Part shown: in pieces, positions 1 through 12,042 of the stretch
Numbering within the stretch: position 1 is the stretch's first letter
Layout: each line of letters starts with the position of its first letter
Source: Elmis aenea
Taxonomy: Eukaryota; Arthropoda; Insecta; Coleoptera; Elmidae
Reading direction: 5' to 3'
NCBI GenBank assembly: GCA_947652605.1
Contig: OX393579.1
Location: 25,937,674-26,001,673, forward strand
Length of the DNA: 64,000 nucleotides
Position numbers and translations under genes: made by a program
Notes under the pieces: model-generated
What the model saw: only the letters and a program-made list of their open reading frames with translations
Database searches by the model: none
What the model was told of the DNA's origin: nothing

Positions 1-456
1 TTATTTACATCCAGCCAAAAAAATTAATACTTTTAACATTTACAATACCATCAGTGGTTCTTAAAACTATTTTTAAACATAGTTCCGACTTTTAAAATAA
101 GCCTTTTGATACAGTAACTGCCCTTCGGAAAGTATTTAAAATGTTTGCTTATAAATAGTATATTTGCGGCAAACATCGCTAACGGTGTGGGCGATAGATA
201 AATATACTTACGCTATCAGATAGAGTTTAAAACGTAGCAATGTAAATGTGTTTACAAAATATAAAACGTTTTAATAATAACCGAGACATAAGTGGATACA
301 AGAAAAATTGAGTTTTCAGATTTTATTAAACAGATGACTAACAATTTAAAACGTAAAATGCAAGAAAAGACTTTTTGTATCGCTTGCTATACACAAAACC
401 ATTACCAGTTAGTACGGATACTAAAAGAAGCGACATCTTTTATTTTTACGATTTGT
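1..456. other. No gene recognised
   Basis: AT-rich sequence. The only open frame is short (292-477), runs into the piggyBac element that follows and resembles no family I know. Confidence 0.6.
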
Positions 457-477
457 TTAAAACCCTTTGTGCCCTAG

Positions 478-546
478 TGGTTTCAGAGTGAAACCATCTT
501 TTTTAAAATTTATTTCTATATTCCTACTGGTTATCGCGTGAAACCA
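478..546. repeat. Two 19-bp subterminal palindromes (left side)
   Basis: TGGTTTCAGAGTGAAACCA at 478-496 and TGGTTATCGCGTGAAACCA at 528-546 are imperfect palindromes with the form TGGTTTC-N-GAAACCA. The first is preceded by CCTAG. They lie just inside the left piggyBac terminus and may be transposase-binding sites. Confidence 0.6.
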
Positions 547-703
547 CACGCTTCTGAGCACGTGTTAGTCATCCCTCTAGACAAATACAGCGTTACTATT
601 GGCCGGATTACACTCGATATCATGCACTAATGCAATTTTGTAACTGCTCTGACATTTAGTGCACGTGCTCCTAGAATATTATGTATTTTTAGTGTTTGTA
701 ATC

Positions 704-1270
704 ATGGCAGGTAAGTTTTTATTATCAAAACTTTCAAAATATGTTAAATCTATGTACTTGACATGCTTTTTTACAAATTTTTTAAATCTATGTGCTTTAA
801 ATTTAGGCACAAACATACCGGTTTCGGATTGAAACCACTAGGAAACAACATGTATTTTATTAATTTCAGAAAAAAAATCATATCACTTCAAAGAGTTGGA
901 AGAAATGGAAGCAAATGAATTTTTTACTCTCTTAGAAGAAATTCCTTCAGATAATGAATCCGACGTAGATAACATAATTGAAGATGAAGAAGAAAATGGC
1001 ATAACCGAGGATAATTTATTTGATATAAATGCAATGCCCATTTTTTTTGCAAATGATACGAATCAAGATGTGATTGAAGAGAACAGCGATTGGGAAATGG
1101 AAGATGATATTCCTTTAGTCTATGTCTACATATGCCAATCCACTCAAAGTCACGGCGATGCGCTTTTTGCAGCAGCACTCAGGAGCCGCACATCTTCGTA
1201 CAGTATTTGTGATATTGGTTTATGCCTTAGTGAAAGAAAAAATTGTTTCTTGCTGTATCACAAAAAATAA
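704..1270 (+). pseudogene. piggyBac transposase stub (two exons, core deleted)
   Basis: I infer exon 1 as ATG at 704 to 710, ending in a good donor (GCAG followed by GTAAGT), and exon 2 from 870, after an acceptor ending TTTCAG. Splicing keeps the frame and gives about 135 residues to the TAA at 1268-1270. The N-terminal portion is very acidic (EEIPSDNESDVDN and EDEEENG stretches), as in PGBD-type transposases. The tail has ICDIGLCL followed by NCFLLYH, which matches the shape of the C-terminal Cys-rich finger (CD-GLC...CF-YH) of that family, although several cysteines are lost. The whole catalytic domain is absent, so it cannot transpose DNA. The protein could still in principle be made and bind transposase partners or ends, but that is inference. 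The exon structure is predicted from splice signals only. Confidence 0.6.
819..837. repeat. Subterminal-type palindrome inside the intron
   Basis: CGGTTTCGGATTGAAACCA, followed by CTAGG, is an inverted copy of the palindrome near the left end. It lies in the predicted intron of the piggyBac stub. Confidence 0.55.
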
Positions 1271-1385
1271 ACTTTCTTTATGTAACGACTACATGTTTTT
1301 TTTAATTGTATCTTCACTTTTTGAATGTATCTAAAGAATAAAATTTTTGTTATTGGTTTACTAATTTATTTTTATACTTTCCTAG

Positions 1386-1404
1386 TGGTTATACGGTAAA
1401 ACCA
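1386..1404. repeat. Subterminal palindrome (right side)
   Basis: TGGTTATACGGTAAAACCA, preceded by CCTAG, is the fourth copy. It lies about 130 bases inside the right terminus. Confidence 0.55.
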
Positions 1405-1591
1405 TGGGGTGGACGCTGAAATAACACCCCAATTTTTTTAAAAATTTTAGATTTTTTTTTTTTTGAATTACAAATAATCATATTTTCATATATGCATTCG
1501 GATATAAACAAAAAAAAGTTTCCAGGGAACAAAGGGTTAAAATGTAAATTACTTGTTTAATATACTTTTCATAAGGAAGATTTTTTATATA

Positions 1592-1930
1592 CAGTGGTCC
1601 CTCGAACTTCGAACACAATCCGTTCAAGGGGACGGTTCGACTTCAAAGTAGTTCGAATTTCGAGGTAAATTTTCCAATCAAAAATAATGTAAATTGAATT
1701 AGTCTATTCCAGATCCCCAAAATTAAACCAATACAAAATATCGTAGAAATTGCGATTTTCATCTTTAGTAATTTTCTTTGGCGTGATTATGAATGGGTAT
1801 TATTAAAGATAATATAAAAATAACGCGCCTAAAATACAGACTGAATTTGCGAAGTTTGTTCGACTTTTGAGTTTGAAATCCGGATTTTTCTAAAATTTTT
1901 GTTCGAGTTTTGAGTTGATCGAAGTTTGGA
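1592..1930. mobile_element. pogo/Tigger-like element, one end
   Basis: The end CAGTGGTCCCTCGAACTTCG directly follows a TA dinucleotide and has the CAGTGG-CCTCGAA form of pogo/Tigger elements. Further in, TTCGAA-rich blocks recur (about 1620-1660 and 1850-1925). I see no mirrored right end and no transposase, so this is a fragment and its right limit is approximate. Confidence 0.45.
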
Positions 1931-3160
1931 AATGTCAGTTTTGTTTGTTTTCGTTTAACTTACTAAATTAATTAAATTGTGTCAGAAATAAAATTAGGTT
2001 AAAGTTTACACTACTCACAATCAGCAAATTAACATTTATGAGGAGGAATAACTAAATGAAGTGTTCGAAAATAACAAAGCAAAATCGTAAAGGAAGATGC
2101 AAATTACAAAGTTCCCTAAACATAAATCTCTTTTTTAAAACATGTCTTATTTTACAAGAGAGAGAATAAATAAAAGAAAAGATGAGTAAGAAAAAGAACA
2201 AGAGAAAGTCTAGCAAACAATGATTATCGATTTAATTATATCTTGCACCATGGAGTAATAAACCTTTGTTTGTTCACTTACGTAAACTGGTATCTAATTA
2301 GGTCTATTTATAATTCTGTGAAGTTACAAAGCTCAACAAATAAGACGCAACTTACTGGTTTTACAACAAACTTTACAACATTATTTAATAGTCGTTTTCA
2401 ATTAATCATAAATTAAATACTTATTTTCTGTTAATACAAAAATAGTCTTGTCAAATATTTACATTAGCATAAACTTTACAAGTGTTAACTGATCAACAAC
2501 TAAAAATTAATAGGGAAATATGATTCTGGCTCGGCAATTAAATCATATGTTTCAGAAAACTTTTTTTTTTAATTAATCGAAATTGCGTGTCGATGAGTTT
2601 GCCGTAACACGTATATAAAATAATTTCCTTTTAAATTACCAATAACGGTAGACTTAATTAAGGAAGCACTAAAGCGTACCATCCACAGACCGATATGATG
2701 TCAAAAACGCAATTAGATATTCTTCAAAGAATACAAACGATTTATAATTGAGAAGGCTTGCGGGTGTGCCTCTAAATATTGGAGAATAATAAGTATATGA
2801 TTAGCTGTCTGTGTTATGAAACAACTACAAAACGCCTATATTTACTTTTATTTATAATCGACTACAGACTGTTTATATTGGAGAGATGCAGAGGATGCAG
2901 ATGCAAATGACACAACAAAAAGAAATACTGTAATAGGAAATGCAGGCACGTTATTAAAAATTATTTATTAGCCACTTGAATTCTACATAAGTTTCCCATA
3001 CGGTTGAAAATACGGGTACCGTAATATGCAATAGCAGTACCGATACATTTATTTAAAAAAATGTTAAATTACAGATATAATTTCAATCAAGATGATTTTC
3101 AGACCTATAAAGCTTCAAATTAATTGTACAGTGTAACTTTTATCACTGTAATAAATCATC
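1931..3160. other. No gene recognised
   Basis: AT-rich sequence with no reading frame of note and no repeat I can delimit. Confidence 0.55.
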
Positions 3161-3162
3161 TA

Positions 3163-3925
3163 CAGGATGATTCAGTTTGACTGTCGTACCCCTATAGGTA
3201 ACTTTGTTATTCTAAAAGTAAAGCCCTATAAACCTCATATTTTTGTAAATCATGAAAAATTCTCTATCGAATGATGTTCAAATGTTAATTCTATGATAAA
3301 ATATGTCAGACGCTATAGTCATTTTTTTTTTTAAATTATGTACATGGTACATAAACTTTTTTATTGATTCTGATAGAAAATTTAATTCCAAGTCCGATAA
3401 CGCATTTAAAAAAAAGCACAATTGGAAAATTTTTGAGAAAAATGAGTTTAAAATTACTTATAGATACCTACTATTTCACAAAATCGTTGTATTTGACTAA
3501 ACAAAACACGATCGCTGTAGTAATTGACAGTTTATAACTTGTCAAATTGTGTTTTATTACTTATTTATCGACGAAAAATCATTATCTTGTGATTACTATA
3601 GCGATCGTGTTTTGTTTAGTCAAAAAGCTACAACGATTTTGTGAAAAATTATAAATAATTTGAGACTCATTTTTCTCAAAAATTTTCCGAAATATGCTTA
3701 TTTTTTTAAATCACTATCGGATTTAGAATTTCATTCTCAATCAGAATCAATAAAAAAAATATACCATGTAATTTCAAAAAAAAAGTTGATTATCGCCATT
3801 CCGATAAAAACATTTGAATATCGTTCGATGAAGTATTATCCAAGATTTACAAAAATATACGGTTTATAGGGGTTTCCTCTTTAAATAACAGTTATTGGGA
3901 TGCGACAGTCAAATTGAATCACGTG
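3163..3925. mobile_element. Foldback MITE, about 760 bp
   Basis: The two halves are inverted copies of each other. The left terminus reads GGATGATTCAGTTTGACTGT and the right is its diverged complement. A TA stands outside each end. The innermost arms (about 3500-3525 and 3590-3625) share ACACGATCGC and flank a loop of about 60 bases. The small open frames in it (3303-3500, 3660-3869) lie in the two arms and are not genes. The terminus resembles the ACAGGGTGATTCA ends elsewhere in the window (28925, 14794). Confidence 0.75.
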
Positions 3926-4357
3926 TACTCTTTTATTTAATTATTTTTGGAAACAATGAAATAAAAACAAAATTAATATTTCAAAATACAGCATCTCACA
4001 AAATAAACGATCTATTTTGATGACTTTAATTGTATTTTAAAAAACTTTATTTTGGTACAATAGTATGTCCATTATTATGCAAATTTGGGTAGGTATTTAA
4101 AAAAATGCATTTTTTTACATTATTTTTTGTTTTCATTCTTCCTCATGCTTTTTATGATGCGTGTTACTACATAAATCCGTTGTTACACATTTATCTTTAA
4201 TGGTACGTTTGTTTATGAAAAGTAAATTAAAAAAATTACCAAAAAAAACGGGTAATAAATTGTACTGTTTTAAATACATAAGTTTGTAATAGTTATTTAT
4301 GTATCAAGGCCAAAAAGTGTAACTTTTTCGGCCGCGTCTGGTTTGCTGGCCGAGGTG
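3926..4357. other. No gene recognised
   Basis: AT-rich sequence with no identifiable feature. A short GGCC-rich patch at 4330-4357 leads into the inverted repeat that follows. Confidence 0.5.
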
Positions 4358-4602
4358 CATATTACATTTTTTGTGCGATCGAATTAAAAACAATTTAAAT
4401 TTTTAGTAATTTTCAAAATTATAGGTTAGAAACTACGTGACATTCTGTCACTGACAGATGATGAAGTACTGCATTACCGGCCCTCTCCGTGAAAAGTGAC
4501 TTTTACGGCCGTTGCTAAGGATAGGGCCGGTAATGCAGTACTTTATGGTTGCTAACGCGTCCGTCAAACAGCTGTTTCTAGTACGATCGCACAAAAAACA
4601 AT
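4358..4602. repeat. Inverted-repeat element with a GGCC-rich cruciform
   Basis: Outer arms share TTTTTTGTGCGATCG (left about 4367-4381; right complement about 4584-4598). Nested inside is a perfect 21-bp inverted repeat, 4464-4484 against 4523-4543 (core ACTGCATTACCGGCCCT). At its centre is another small hairpin (GTGAAAAGTGACTTTTAC). Small open frames on both strands here follow from the symmetry. Confidence 0.65.
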
Positions 4603-5830
4603 GTACGTGCCGTTGCACTGGAACAAAATTTTTCTTAAATACACTTAGATTCACTAAAACAGATAGTCCCGTTTGGGACACCGTGTATGTTGGAATAAAT
4701 TATAAAAGATGCCAAAAATATTATTTAGAACTATCGCAAGATCAAACTAAGTAATTTTAATAGCTTAGAAACAGATAAATTTCTCTTTATGGGTTTTTAA
4801 ATAAAATCATTTTGTACTGGAATGACACAAAAAGTTGTTATATAACTATAACTACATTCCTTTACCAACACCGTGCAGTAATTTCAACTTTATTCTTATC
4901 TTTTCAACCAAGGGTTCAACCACTACGTTCAAGGTTTAGTGTGTTTTTTAAGTTATATTACGTAATTAATTTGATAATTCGTGGCATGATTTGATTATTT
5001 TTGAAATTTAGTGTACAAGCAGAACGTTCTCTGAGAAAGTCGACATTTCGTATTGAATACTTATGATCTCTCAGCATCAAATACTTTTTGTTTGCTTGTG
5101 GCATACCTAGGTTGAATAAATGTAAACGATCTTTGCTTAACCTCTAACCAGACTGTTCTCCATTTACAATGTCCGAGTGACGAGCAATATAAACCTACCA
5201 CCAATGTTTTATATGAAAATGTCTTGTAGTTACGAATGCAAATGCCACCTTATACAAGATTTCTCAGTAAAAACTCTCCAGCCCTGTAACTTCTTTATTT
5301 TAAGAGATAGAGCTTAATGTTTATTACAAAATATGTAGCCGTCGCACGCTCCTTTTAAATATGTTTTTAGATTTTAAATACATTCATCGTTTTTGAGATT
5401 AACGTTTTAAAATCTGTTTATTTAATTGTTTTTTTTTTTCAAATGGCACTATTTTTATGCTTATTTTAGCTTGTGAAATATCCTAAAATTTGAATATATT
5501 GAACTATATTTTGGAATAAATTTTATTATTAAAAAAACAAACATGTTAATCAAAGGGGCCGGAGAACAAAAAAATGAATATGGATTTAAAAAAATTATGA
5601 GTAGGTACCTATTCGTGATTATACCTACTGTTAGAAGAAAAATAATGTTGACATAGTAATTAAAGCATAAATTACATCAAAATACTGTAAATCTACCGAG
5701 ATATTCGAGTTTTACAATTTAATACATTTTTTTTTTTTGTAAATATCGCACTTTAGATTAAATAAAAAAATTAAAACCCATGAATTTTTCCAACAAAAAA
5801 ATTAAATTTTATCTTAATAACTATTTTACA
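4603..5830. other. No gene recognised
   Basis: AT-rich sequence. Short open frames at 4512-4754 and 4812-4994 show no recognisable domain. Confidence 0.55.
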
Positions 5831-5873
5831 TTATTAGGTACTAATGAATATATGAACGTCCGTTGTATATCAG

Positions 5874-5981
5874 TTGTAAATGAAATAAAACTCTGGTATT
5901 ACTGGACGGTATACTTCATTTATTAACGTCTACTGATAAAGTATACCGTCCAGTAATACCAGAGTTTTATTTCATTTACAA
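5874..5981. repeat. Perfect 42-bp-arm hairpin
   Basis: Bases 5874-5915 and 5940-5981 are exact reverse complements (42 of 42) around a 24-base spacer. The arm includes TACTGGACGGTATACT. The 11-mer TTATTAGGTAC occurs as a direct repeat on both sides, at 5831-5841 and 5983-5993. A perfect arm implies recent origin or ongoing correction. It could be a tiny foldback transposon or a source of hairpin RNA. Confidence 0.85.
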
Positions 5982-5993
5982 ATTATTAGGTAC

Positions 5994-8880
5994 GTTAATT
6001 ATGCTTCTCTTCATTATTTATATCTTTTGACTGTTTACCTATGACTTCTTATTACTGTTTTTACTTTTTGTTGTTTTAATGATTTTTCACAAAGTACCTA
6101 CTTTAATTGATACAACCTTTTCTTTTCTAATAAAAAAGTTTCCTACAAAAGACACTTAAATTGTATAGTATATGGTAGCAAATTTCGAGAATTTAAAGTG
6201 GGCGTTTAAAAAAAGACTTGAAAATAAGCTTCTAAAATCGCCAATCTCAAAAACCATTGATTGCGATTTGGGACTATGCCAATACTTTTTGACCATTTTA
6301 CAATAATGTAAAGTAAGAGACTTAACAATTGAATGAACCAATTACTAAGCACTTTTGTACTGTTTTCATTATTTTGGTAATACCAGAATACTATATACTG
6401 TACCTACTGTTAGTACATATTTATAAATTCAAGTCTACGTACTTGCAACCCAGTGTGGGAAAATCCTGAGAATACGTTGAACGAATGTTAAAATACTCTT
6501 AGAATTAAAAATTAAGTTTACGTACAAGATAAAAATAAAAGGAAAATTTGTACTGCACATTGAACAATTGCATCATACGCATACTAAAAGTGCATGAACG
6601 TGAACTAAAAATACCTATGGCATGGCTTTGTTCCAAGATGAAGTAGACATAGACAACGTACGTAGGTTTAGTTTTAAGGATGAGCTGCTGACACTGACAC
6701 TCCGAAGGTGAAATTGAATATTAAAACCTCGGAGAAACACAAGCCCAATATAATGGTCTTTAAACCGATATTTATTCAAAACAGGACCATTACTTATGTC
6801 AAAAATAAACGGTCGTTTAAAAGCCGTTTCTTGTACGCTACGCCATCATAACCCACATTCTGATATTAAATTAATGAGAAAGCATAAGGGAAACTTAAAT
6901 TAAAACAAACGAAAAACAAAAACAACAAAATTGGTTGGGATCCGTGCGGTAACTTCGATAAAAACAGAACAATATGTAATACATACATTTCCGCTAATTG
7001 TGAATTTGGTGTTGTGACAAAATTGGCGGAAGTTGTAACTAGAAACCGAAAACAGAAAGGCAGCTTAGCTGATACCTCATATTTCTCACCTTAAGTTTGA
7101 CATCACATTTTTTTTTCTTCCGTAATTGTACACCATAAATTTTATTTGAAATGTTTTAGGAGTGTTTCCGCAATTTTAATTAGTTCGTTTACTGTACTGT
7201 GAATACAATACTATACGTGTTTAGTATATTGATGACTGATGATATAAAATTCAAAAATTGTTTCATTGATAAATATTTTGGATTTGACAAACAAGTACGT
7301 TCAGAATATCATTTTATTCAATATAAATAGAAAAACCTTCAGTATTGTGTCTAAGTAGACATTACTGAATTTTAAACGTGGGGTTATTCACCTTGTAATT
7401 CTGGCGAGGGGTGAACTACCTAATTTTATGGTACATGATTTGGTAATTTTCTGAAATTTTTTAGGTAATGCTTTGGTAGTTTTTGGCATTGAGTGTTCCA
7501 TTTGTTAAATTGGCTTACCTCTCGAATTTTTGCGTACAAGTCCTATTAATAGTTTGTAATTTTTTATCATGTTTCGTCACTGTTGACGTTATTTTCTACT
7601 TCAGTACATAAATGTTAGAACTGTATCAATAACTTACAAAGGATATCAAATAAAACTGTTGACATGAATGCATAAAACGTCTCACCACTAATTTTGACTA
7701 GATTCAAAGTAATAACTATTTTACAAAGTCACTAAAGTTCTTAGATTAAGTATATCGGAAAGCGTACTAAAAATACCAATTTAAAAAAAGTTGTCTGTTA
7801 ATTCCCATTCTCAACAACCATTAATTCTGTAAAATACATTTCAACCACATGGCGTAAAGAAAAAACATCTTTGTGTATGATCAAGAATGTGCGAACATTA
7901 GCGCTCTGAAATAGAACATGTATTGTTATCTTATAAAATAAAATTAGTTACAAAAAACAACACAAAAGATATGTTATCGCTACTGACAACAATACTGTAT
8001 CTCGAAAAGGTAGATAATTTTTAGTTACAAACTCATTAATAACTAGCACAAGTTTAATACTAACAAATTATCTCTTTTTTCTAACTACACCATATCTATT
8101 TTCTGTTTTAGTTAAGAAATTTCCTTAATTTATTAATTAAAATTATAATAAAATACGTATGACCTTATACATTTATGTTACTTAACATAATAATTTGCTT
8201 TTCAAAATTGTATCTACTATTATTTCATTTTGACAACAAATATTGTTTAGAATAATTAATTAAGGTCATTTTCACCTTTGGTCAAATAAACTTAATAATT
8301 TGTCTCAGGTACAAAGGTGCAAGCTAACCCATAGTATTACGAATATGAGGAAAAATCACTCAGATGCTGTTGCCCTTGCACAAAAAAACAACTTAGTTGA
8401 TTAGTACATGCCCAGTTGCCCACATGTGGTGAGATGAAAATAATTCAGTGACGGTGTTTTTTTTGGCATTACCACACAAGTAGAAACTATGCATTTGCCA
8501 CAAAAACTCCCCTGAAATTTTAATAACCGTCCACACAACTGATTATACAACATTCTAGAAATGTCGTTATTATCACCATGACAACGAACGTGATCGATGT
8601 TTACTTTAAAAAATTAATCGATTGCAGTTTTATGCTTTACAAGTTTGTTATCACTCGAAATCAATAACAAAATTGTCAAATGAAAAGAGGGATGAAAAAT
8701 AATTGAATAATAATTACCTCAATGAGCAGTAGACAAATCGAAATCCAAACACTTATGAATCACTTAGCAGTATTACTAATATTAGCACGCATCACTTACG
8801 ATAAAATAAGTTTATCACGATAAACAAATAAAAATACGCCTAAATTAATGCACTAACTAAAAACACTGTCGTTTTCTGTG
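5994..8880. other. No gene recognised
   Basis: About 2.9 kb of AT-rich sequence with no credible coding frame. I could not delimit any repeat in it. Confidence 0.5.
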
Positions 8881-8899
8881 GTGGTCTTGCTTTGTTGAG

Positions 8900-9125
8900 A
8901 TCTCTAGGCTATAAATGCAGACTGCAGTATACGTCCAAACAGCTGCGCTGCGCAGACGACGGTCTGACCAAGCGTGTGCAAACTGAGTGAGAACGTATCT
9001 TCTACTCGGTTATTGAAGTAGTTTGTCGACAAAGACCACCGATCGTTGGCTCGGTTGTTGGCAGAGAACAGACAGGTTACACTGCGCACCCGCGTGGGGC
9101 GCGATAGTTCGTTTACGTTTAAACA
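8900..9125. promoter_or_regulatory. GC-rich patch, possible promoter or 5' exon
   Basis: This stretch is clearly richer in G+C and CpG than its surroundings. A TATAAA lies at 8910-8915. The patch holds CTGCGCTGCGCAG and CGCGTGGGGCGCG. No good splice donor or initiator position is obvious on either strand. The short minus-strand frame 8904-9089 has no recognisable domain. It could be a promoter with an untranslated first exon, or a repeat of unusual composition. Confidence 0.25.
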
Positions 9126-9129
9126 TACG

Positions 9130-10140
9130 GTTTGAGGATGGCGCGTAATTCTGCTGTGTTGATTATTAAAGCATATTTTACGATTTTTAACAGATTATTA
9201 TCTTTGTAGTTTTCTCCACTTGTATTCGTCTTATTTTATATGTATTATACACATATTGAACATGTATTTTAAAGTAACACAACAACACAGTTTAATATTA
9301 TTACACATGAACATTTTAACTGTGTTCACTTTAATAACTGAACGTTCAACGTTTTGTTTAAATAAGAAAATTTAGCAGATTAGCCTGCTCTGGAATTATT
9401 TTTTAAATGATGCTTTAATTGTATATTTTCATTAATCTTTAGGCGCATGGCGTAAAAGCTTATAAACAAAACATAATTTTATTACTGTGTTTTCGAAATA
9501 ACTGTACTTCAACACAAAACATGGCAGTTAACTTTTACACAAAAACAATATTTGTAACGTTTATGCAATTTTAAACCATTAAAGAATTAAAATAAGTTGT
9601 TGATAACCAAATTGATATAACATTATACACCGGGGAGAGGCTGCCCAGAAGTTATTACTATCTTGAGTATCTTGTTTGTTCTGAAAAATTACTACAAATA
9701 ACTTCAACTAATATTATACAGCAGACAATTCTACACACAATAACAAAACAATCAATTGGAAATCATGACATATTTCACAAAAACGTTATTCGACTATTTT
9801 TTAAATGGTACTACTCGTATGCAATTTTTTTGTTAAAATGAGATAATATTCTATTTTACAGTCATCATAATTAATTGTTAAATACTTTGAATATTGAGTT
9901 ATAAAGAATATATGGACATATAAAACACATCTTTTTTCATGGTCTATTGAAACTTGACATTATTGTTAATAAAATGTTAACAAACGTATTAAAATAAATA
10001 CAAGACTGAAAAAATTAAAACATTGCTTATCTGATTTTGACTTTAAGACACACTATTGTAATTTCAAAAAAAAGTCGAATAACGCATATTTATTTGCATC
10101 AAATTTTTTTATGTCATTATATGGAGAATTTTACGACATT
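9130..10140. other. No gene recognised
   Basis: AT-rich sequence without coding or repeat signals I can support. Confidence 0.5.
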
Positions 10141-10288
10141 TAGGCCCTATTTCATAAAAAGTGAACGTGAAATAAACATCGGGATTAAACCACGTTAAAC
10201 CAGCATAGTTGGCGCTGATATTGCCTAGTTTTAGGGATTAACTTGTATTTTAACACGAGTGCTACTTTGTGCAATCGGGCCATAAGGA
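10141..10288. mobile_element. Possible short MITE
   Basis: TAGGCCCTATTTCATAAA on the left is loosely mirrored by GCAATCGGGCCATAA on the right (GGCCC...T-CA-AAA form). The match is short and no target duplication is clear. Confidence 0.25.
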
Positions 10289-11885
10289 GTGTTGGGGTTA
10301 TAGCTGTAAATAAACAAGATAATTTAAGTGTTCATCTACTTTATGGATACCCTTTGTAGTTATATGAAGTCGACGTGATAACATATACTACACAACTAAT
10401 GGGTGTTGTAGTGCATTGTGCCATTTGCATAAAAATATATATGTGTGTTCAACAGGATGTATTTATTCACTACGAATATGCAAACAACGTTTAAAATAGA
10501 ACCGTTATTTATATTGTTAACTCAAACTACCTTAATGGCTGATAAAACAACTTTAGTTAATTGGAAATTCAGAGTGGACATGAAAGTACTGTTACCAATT
10601 GAAAACACACACGTTTTTTTTAGGAAAACGACAAAGCATTCCAACACATCTTTGGTAACAGCCTATATTTGTTATTAAGCTCCCGATAAGTAATTACAAG
10701 GAAAAATGTTTGACATGCGAATATTTATAGTTTATAATAAATATATTCAACAAGAATACTTATTATAGAATTGCGTGCCTACGACCTTTAAATTTTAGGG
10801 ATCTCCAAAGGTCGACACTTTTTTCATTTTAAATAACGAAGTAGCTACATGTATTTTTAGAATTATTTAACTTTGTATATAAGGGTTTAGATACCCATGA
10901 GTATGTATGAAATATAAATTAGCGACTACTCCAAAATTCAAAGATACCTCAAGAGCTTTATATTAAATTAAAAGTGAAGCTATACTGTACATTTATCTGA
11001 AACTTGAAATAGGGCACTACTTTTGCGAATATTTCTAAAATGGCTAAAATCTAGTGTCATATGAATTTTTATCGAACTTTTTAAATATAAAATTGGCCGG
11101 AAAATTGCGCACAATAAAAAGTTACATGCGAATTTTTAACGTCGTCTATAGAACTTTATAATTATTAAATAATATACCACTCAATCATTAGCAAAGTAAA
11201 ATTAATGAAATTAATGTTACGATGACAGAACAATTTGTTTTACTGCAATTAAGTTCAGTTTTTAGGAACACTTTTTGATATACAGCTTATTATATTCGAA
11301 CTAGGAACAGTGGAATCGAAAACGATGTAAAATAACAGATACGTAGAATTAATTGAGTTTTATGCACATAGGTATCAAATACTAATAATTTGTTTGTGTT
11401 AAAAACTAAAGAAAACAGTTAGTTAAACATGATAAAGTTTACAGTGAGTACATGAAGAAATATATTTTTTGGATCTTTCAACAATAGATATACAACATGT
11501 TTTGTCTTTTTTTGTATCTTTTTAACCTAGCTTGTTCGTTTGATAAAAAGTAGACGAATTTTCTGTTAAAAAAAATGCTTTTATTGTTTTTTTTTTTAAA
11601 TACTTTTCCTTCGGAAAAAACAATTGCATGACTGTTTTGTTTTTGAGATACCCGCTATATTAACACTTACTAGACACTAGAGGCATGGGAAGTACGTACA
11701 GTTACTTTTCGCTTTACGAACTTCCGCTTTGCGACATATTATGTTTACGAATATTTTTCAGTGCACAAATAAACTTTTAATGTATAGAATAAACATAAAT
11801 ATTCTTAAAGATTACAATTATACTTCGTACACAGATTCTTCGCTGAGAACTAATTAATTTGTGAAGTCGAGAAATACTTGTGAAA
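10289..11885. other. No gene; one repeat fragment
   Basis: AT-rich. The segment 10985-11100 (ATTTCTAAAATGGCTAAAATC) resembles the duplicated repeat at 32.4-32.9 kb. The frame 10445-10678 has no recognisable domain. Confidence 0.45.
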
Positions 11886-11888
11886 ATT

Positions 11889-11946
11889 ATCGGGGTTCGG
11901 CGCTAGGGGCTCGGCCGTCCAAAAGGGAGCCCGGGGCCCGACTAAA
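11889..11946. other. GC-rich hAT-like relic
   Basis: A compact GC-rich block (GGCGCTAGGGGCTCGGCCG, then GGGAGCCCGGGGCCC) resembles the termini of decayed hAT elements with CCTAGG-type ends. It has no delimited partner. Confidence 0.25.
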
Positions 11947-12042
11947 TTGCAGATGCATTTGTCTTTTTGTGTATTTAGTCGATTCACCAATAATGAGGGA
12001 CCAAATTTTTTACAGGGGCTTGTTTACCACGACCCTTTGTGG

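Larger units (their letters stand above)
463..1536 (+). mobile_element. Internally deleted piggyBac-type element
   Basis: The left terminus reads CCCTTTGTGCCCTAG. The right terminus, reverse-complemented, reads CCCTTTGTTCCCTGG, so about 13 of 15 bases agree. TTAAAA stands directly outside both ends (457-462 and 1537-1542), which contains the TTAA duplication typical of piggyBac. The roughly 1.07-kb body carries a two-exon gene stub with an acidic N-terminus and a Cys-rich C-terminus, but the catalytic DDD core expected between them is missing. The element is therefore non-autonomous. Four 19-bp palindromes lie inside it. The assignment rests on ends, target site and residual coding sequence together. 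Confidence 0.8.

Noticed and set aside
924..1178. Minus-strand frame opposite the piggyBac stub
   Set aside because: Antisense shadow of the acidic coding sequence.
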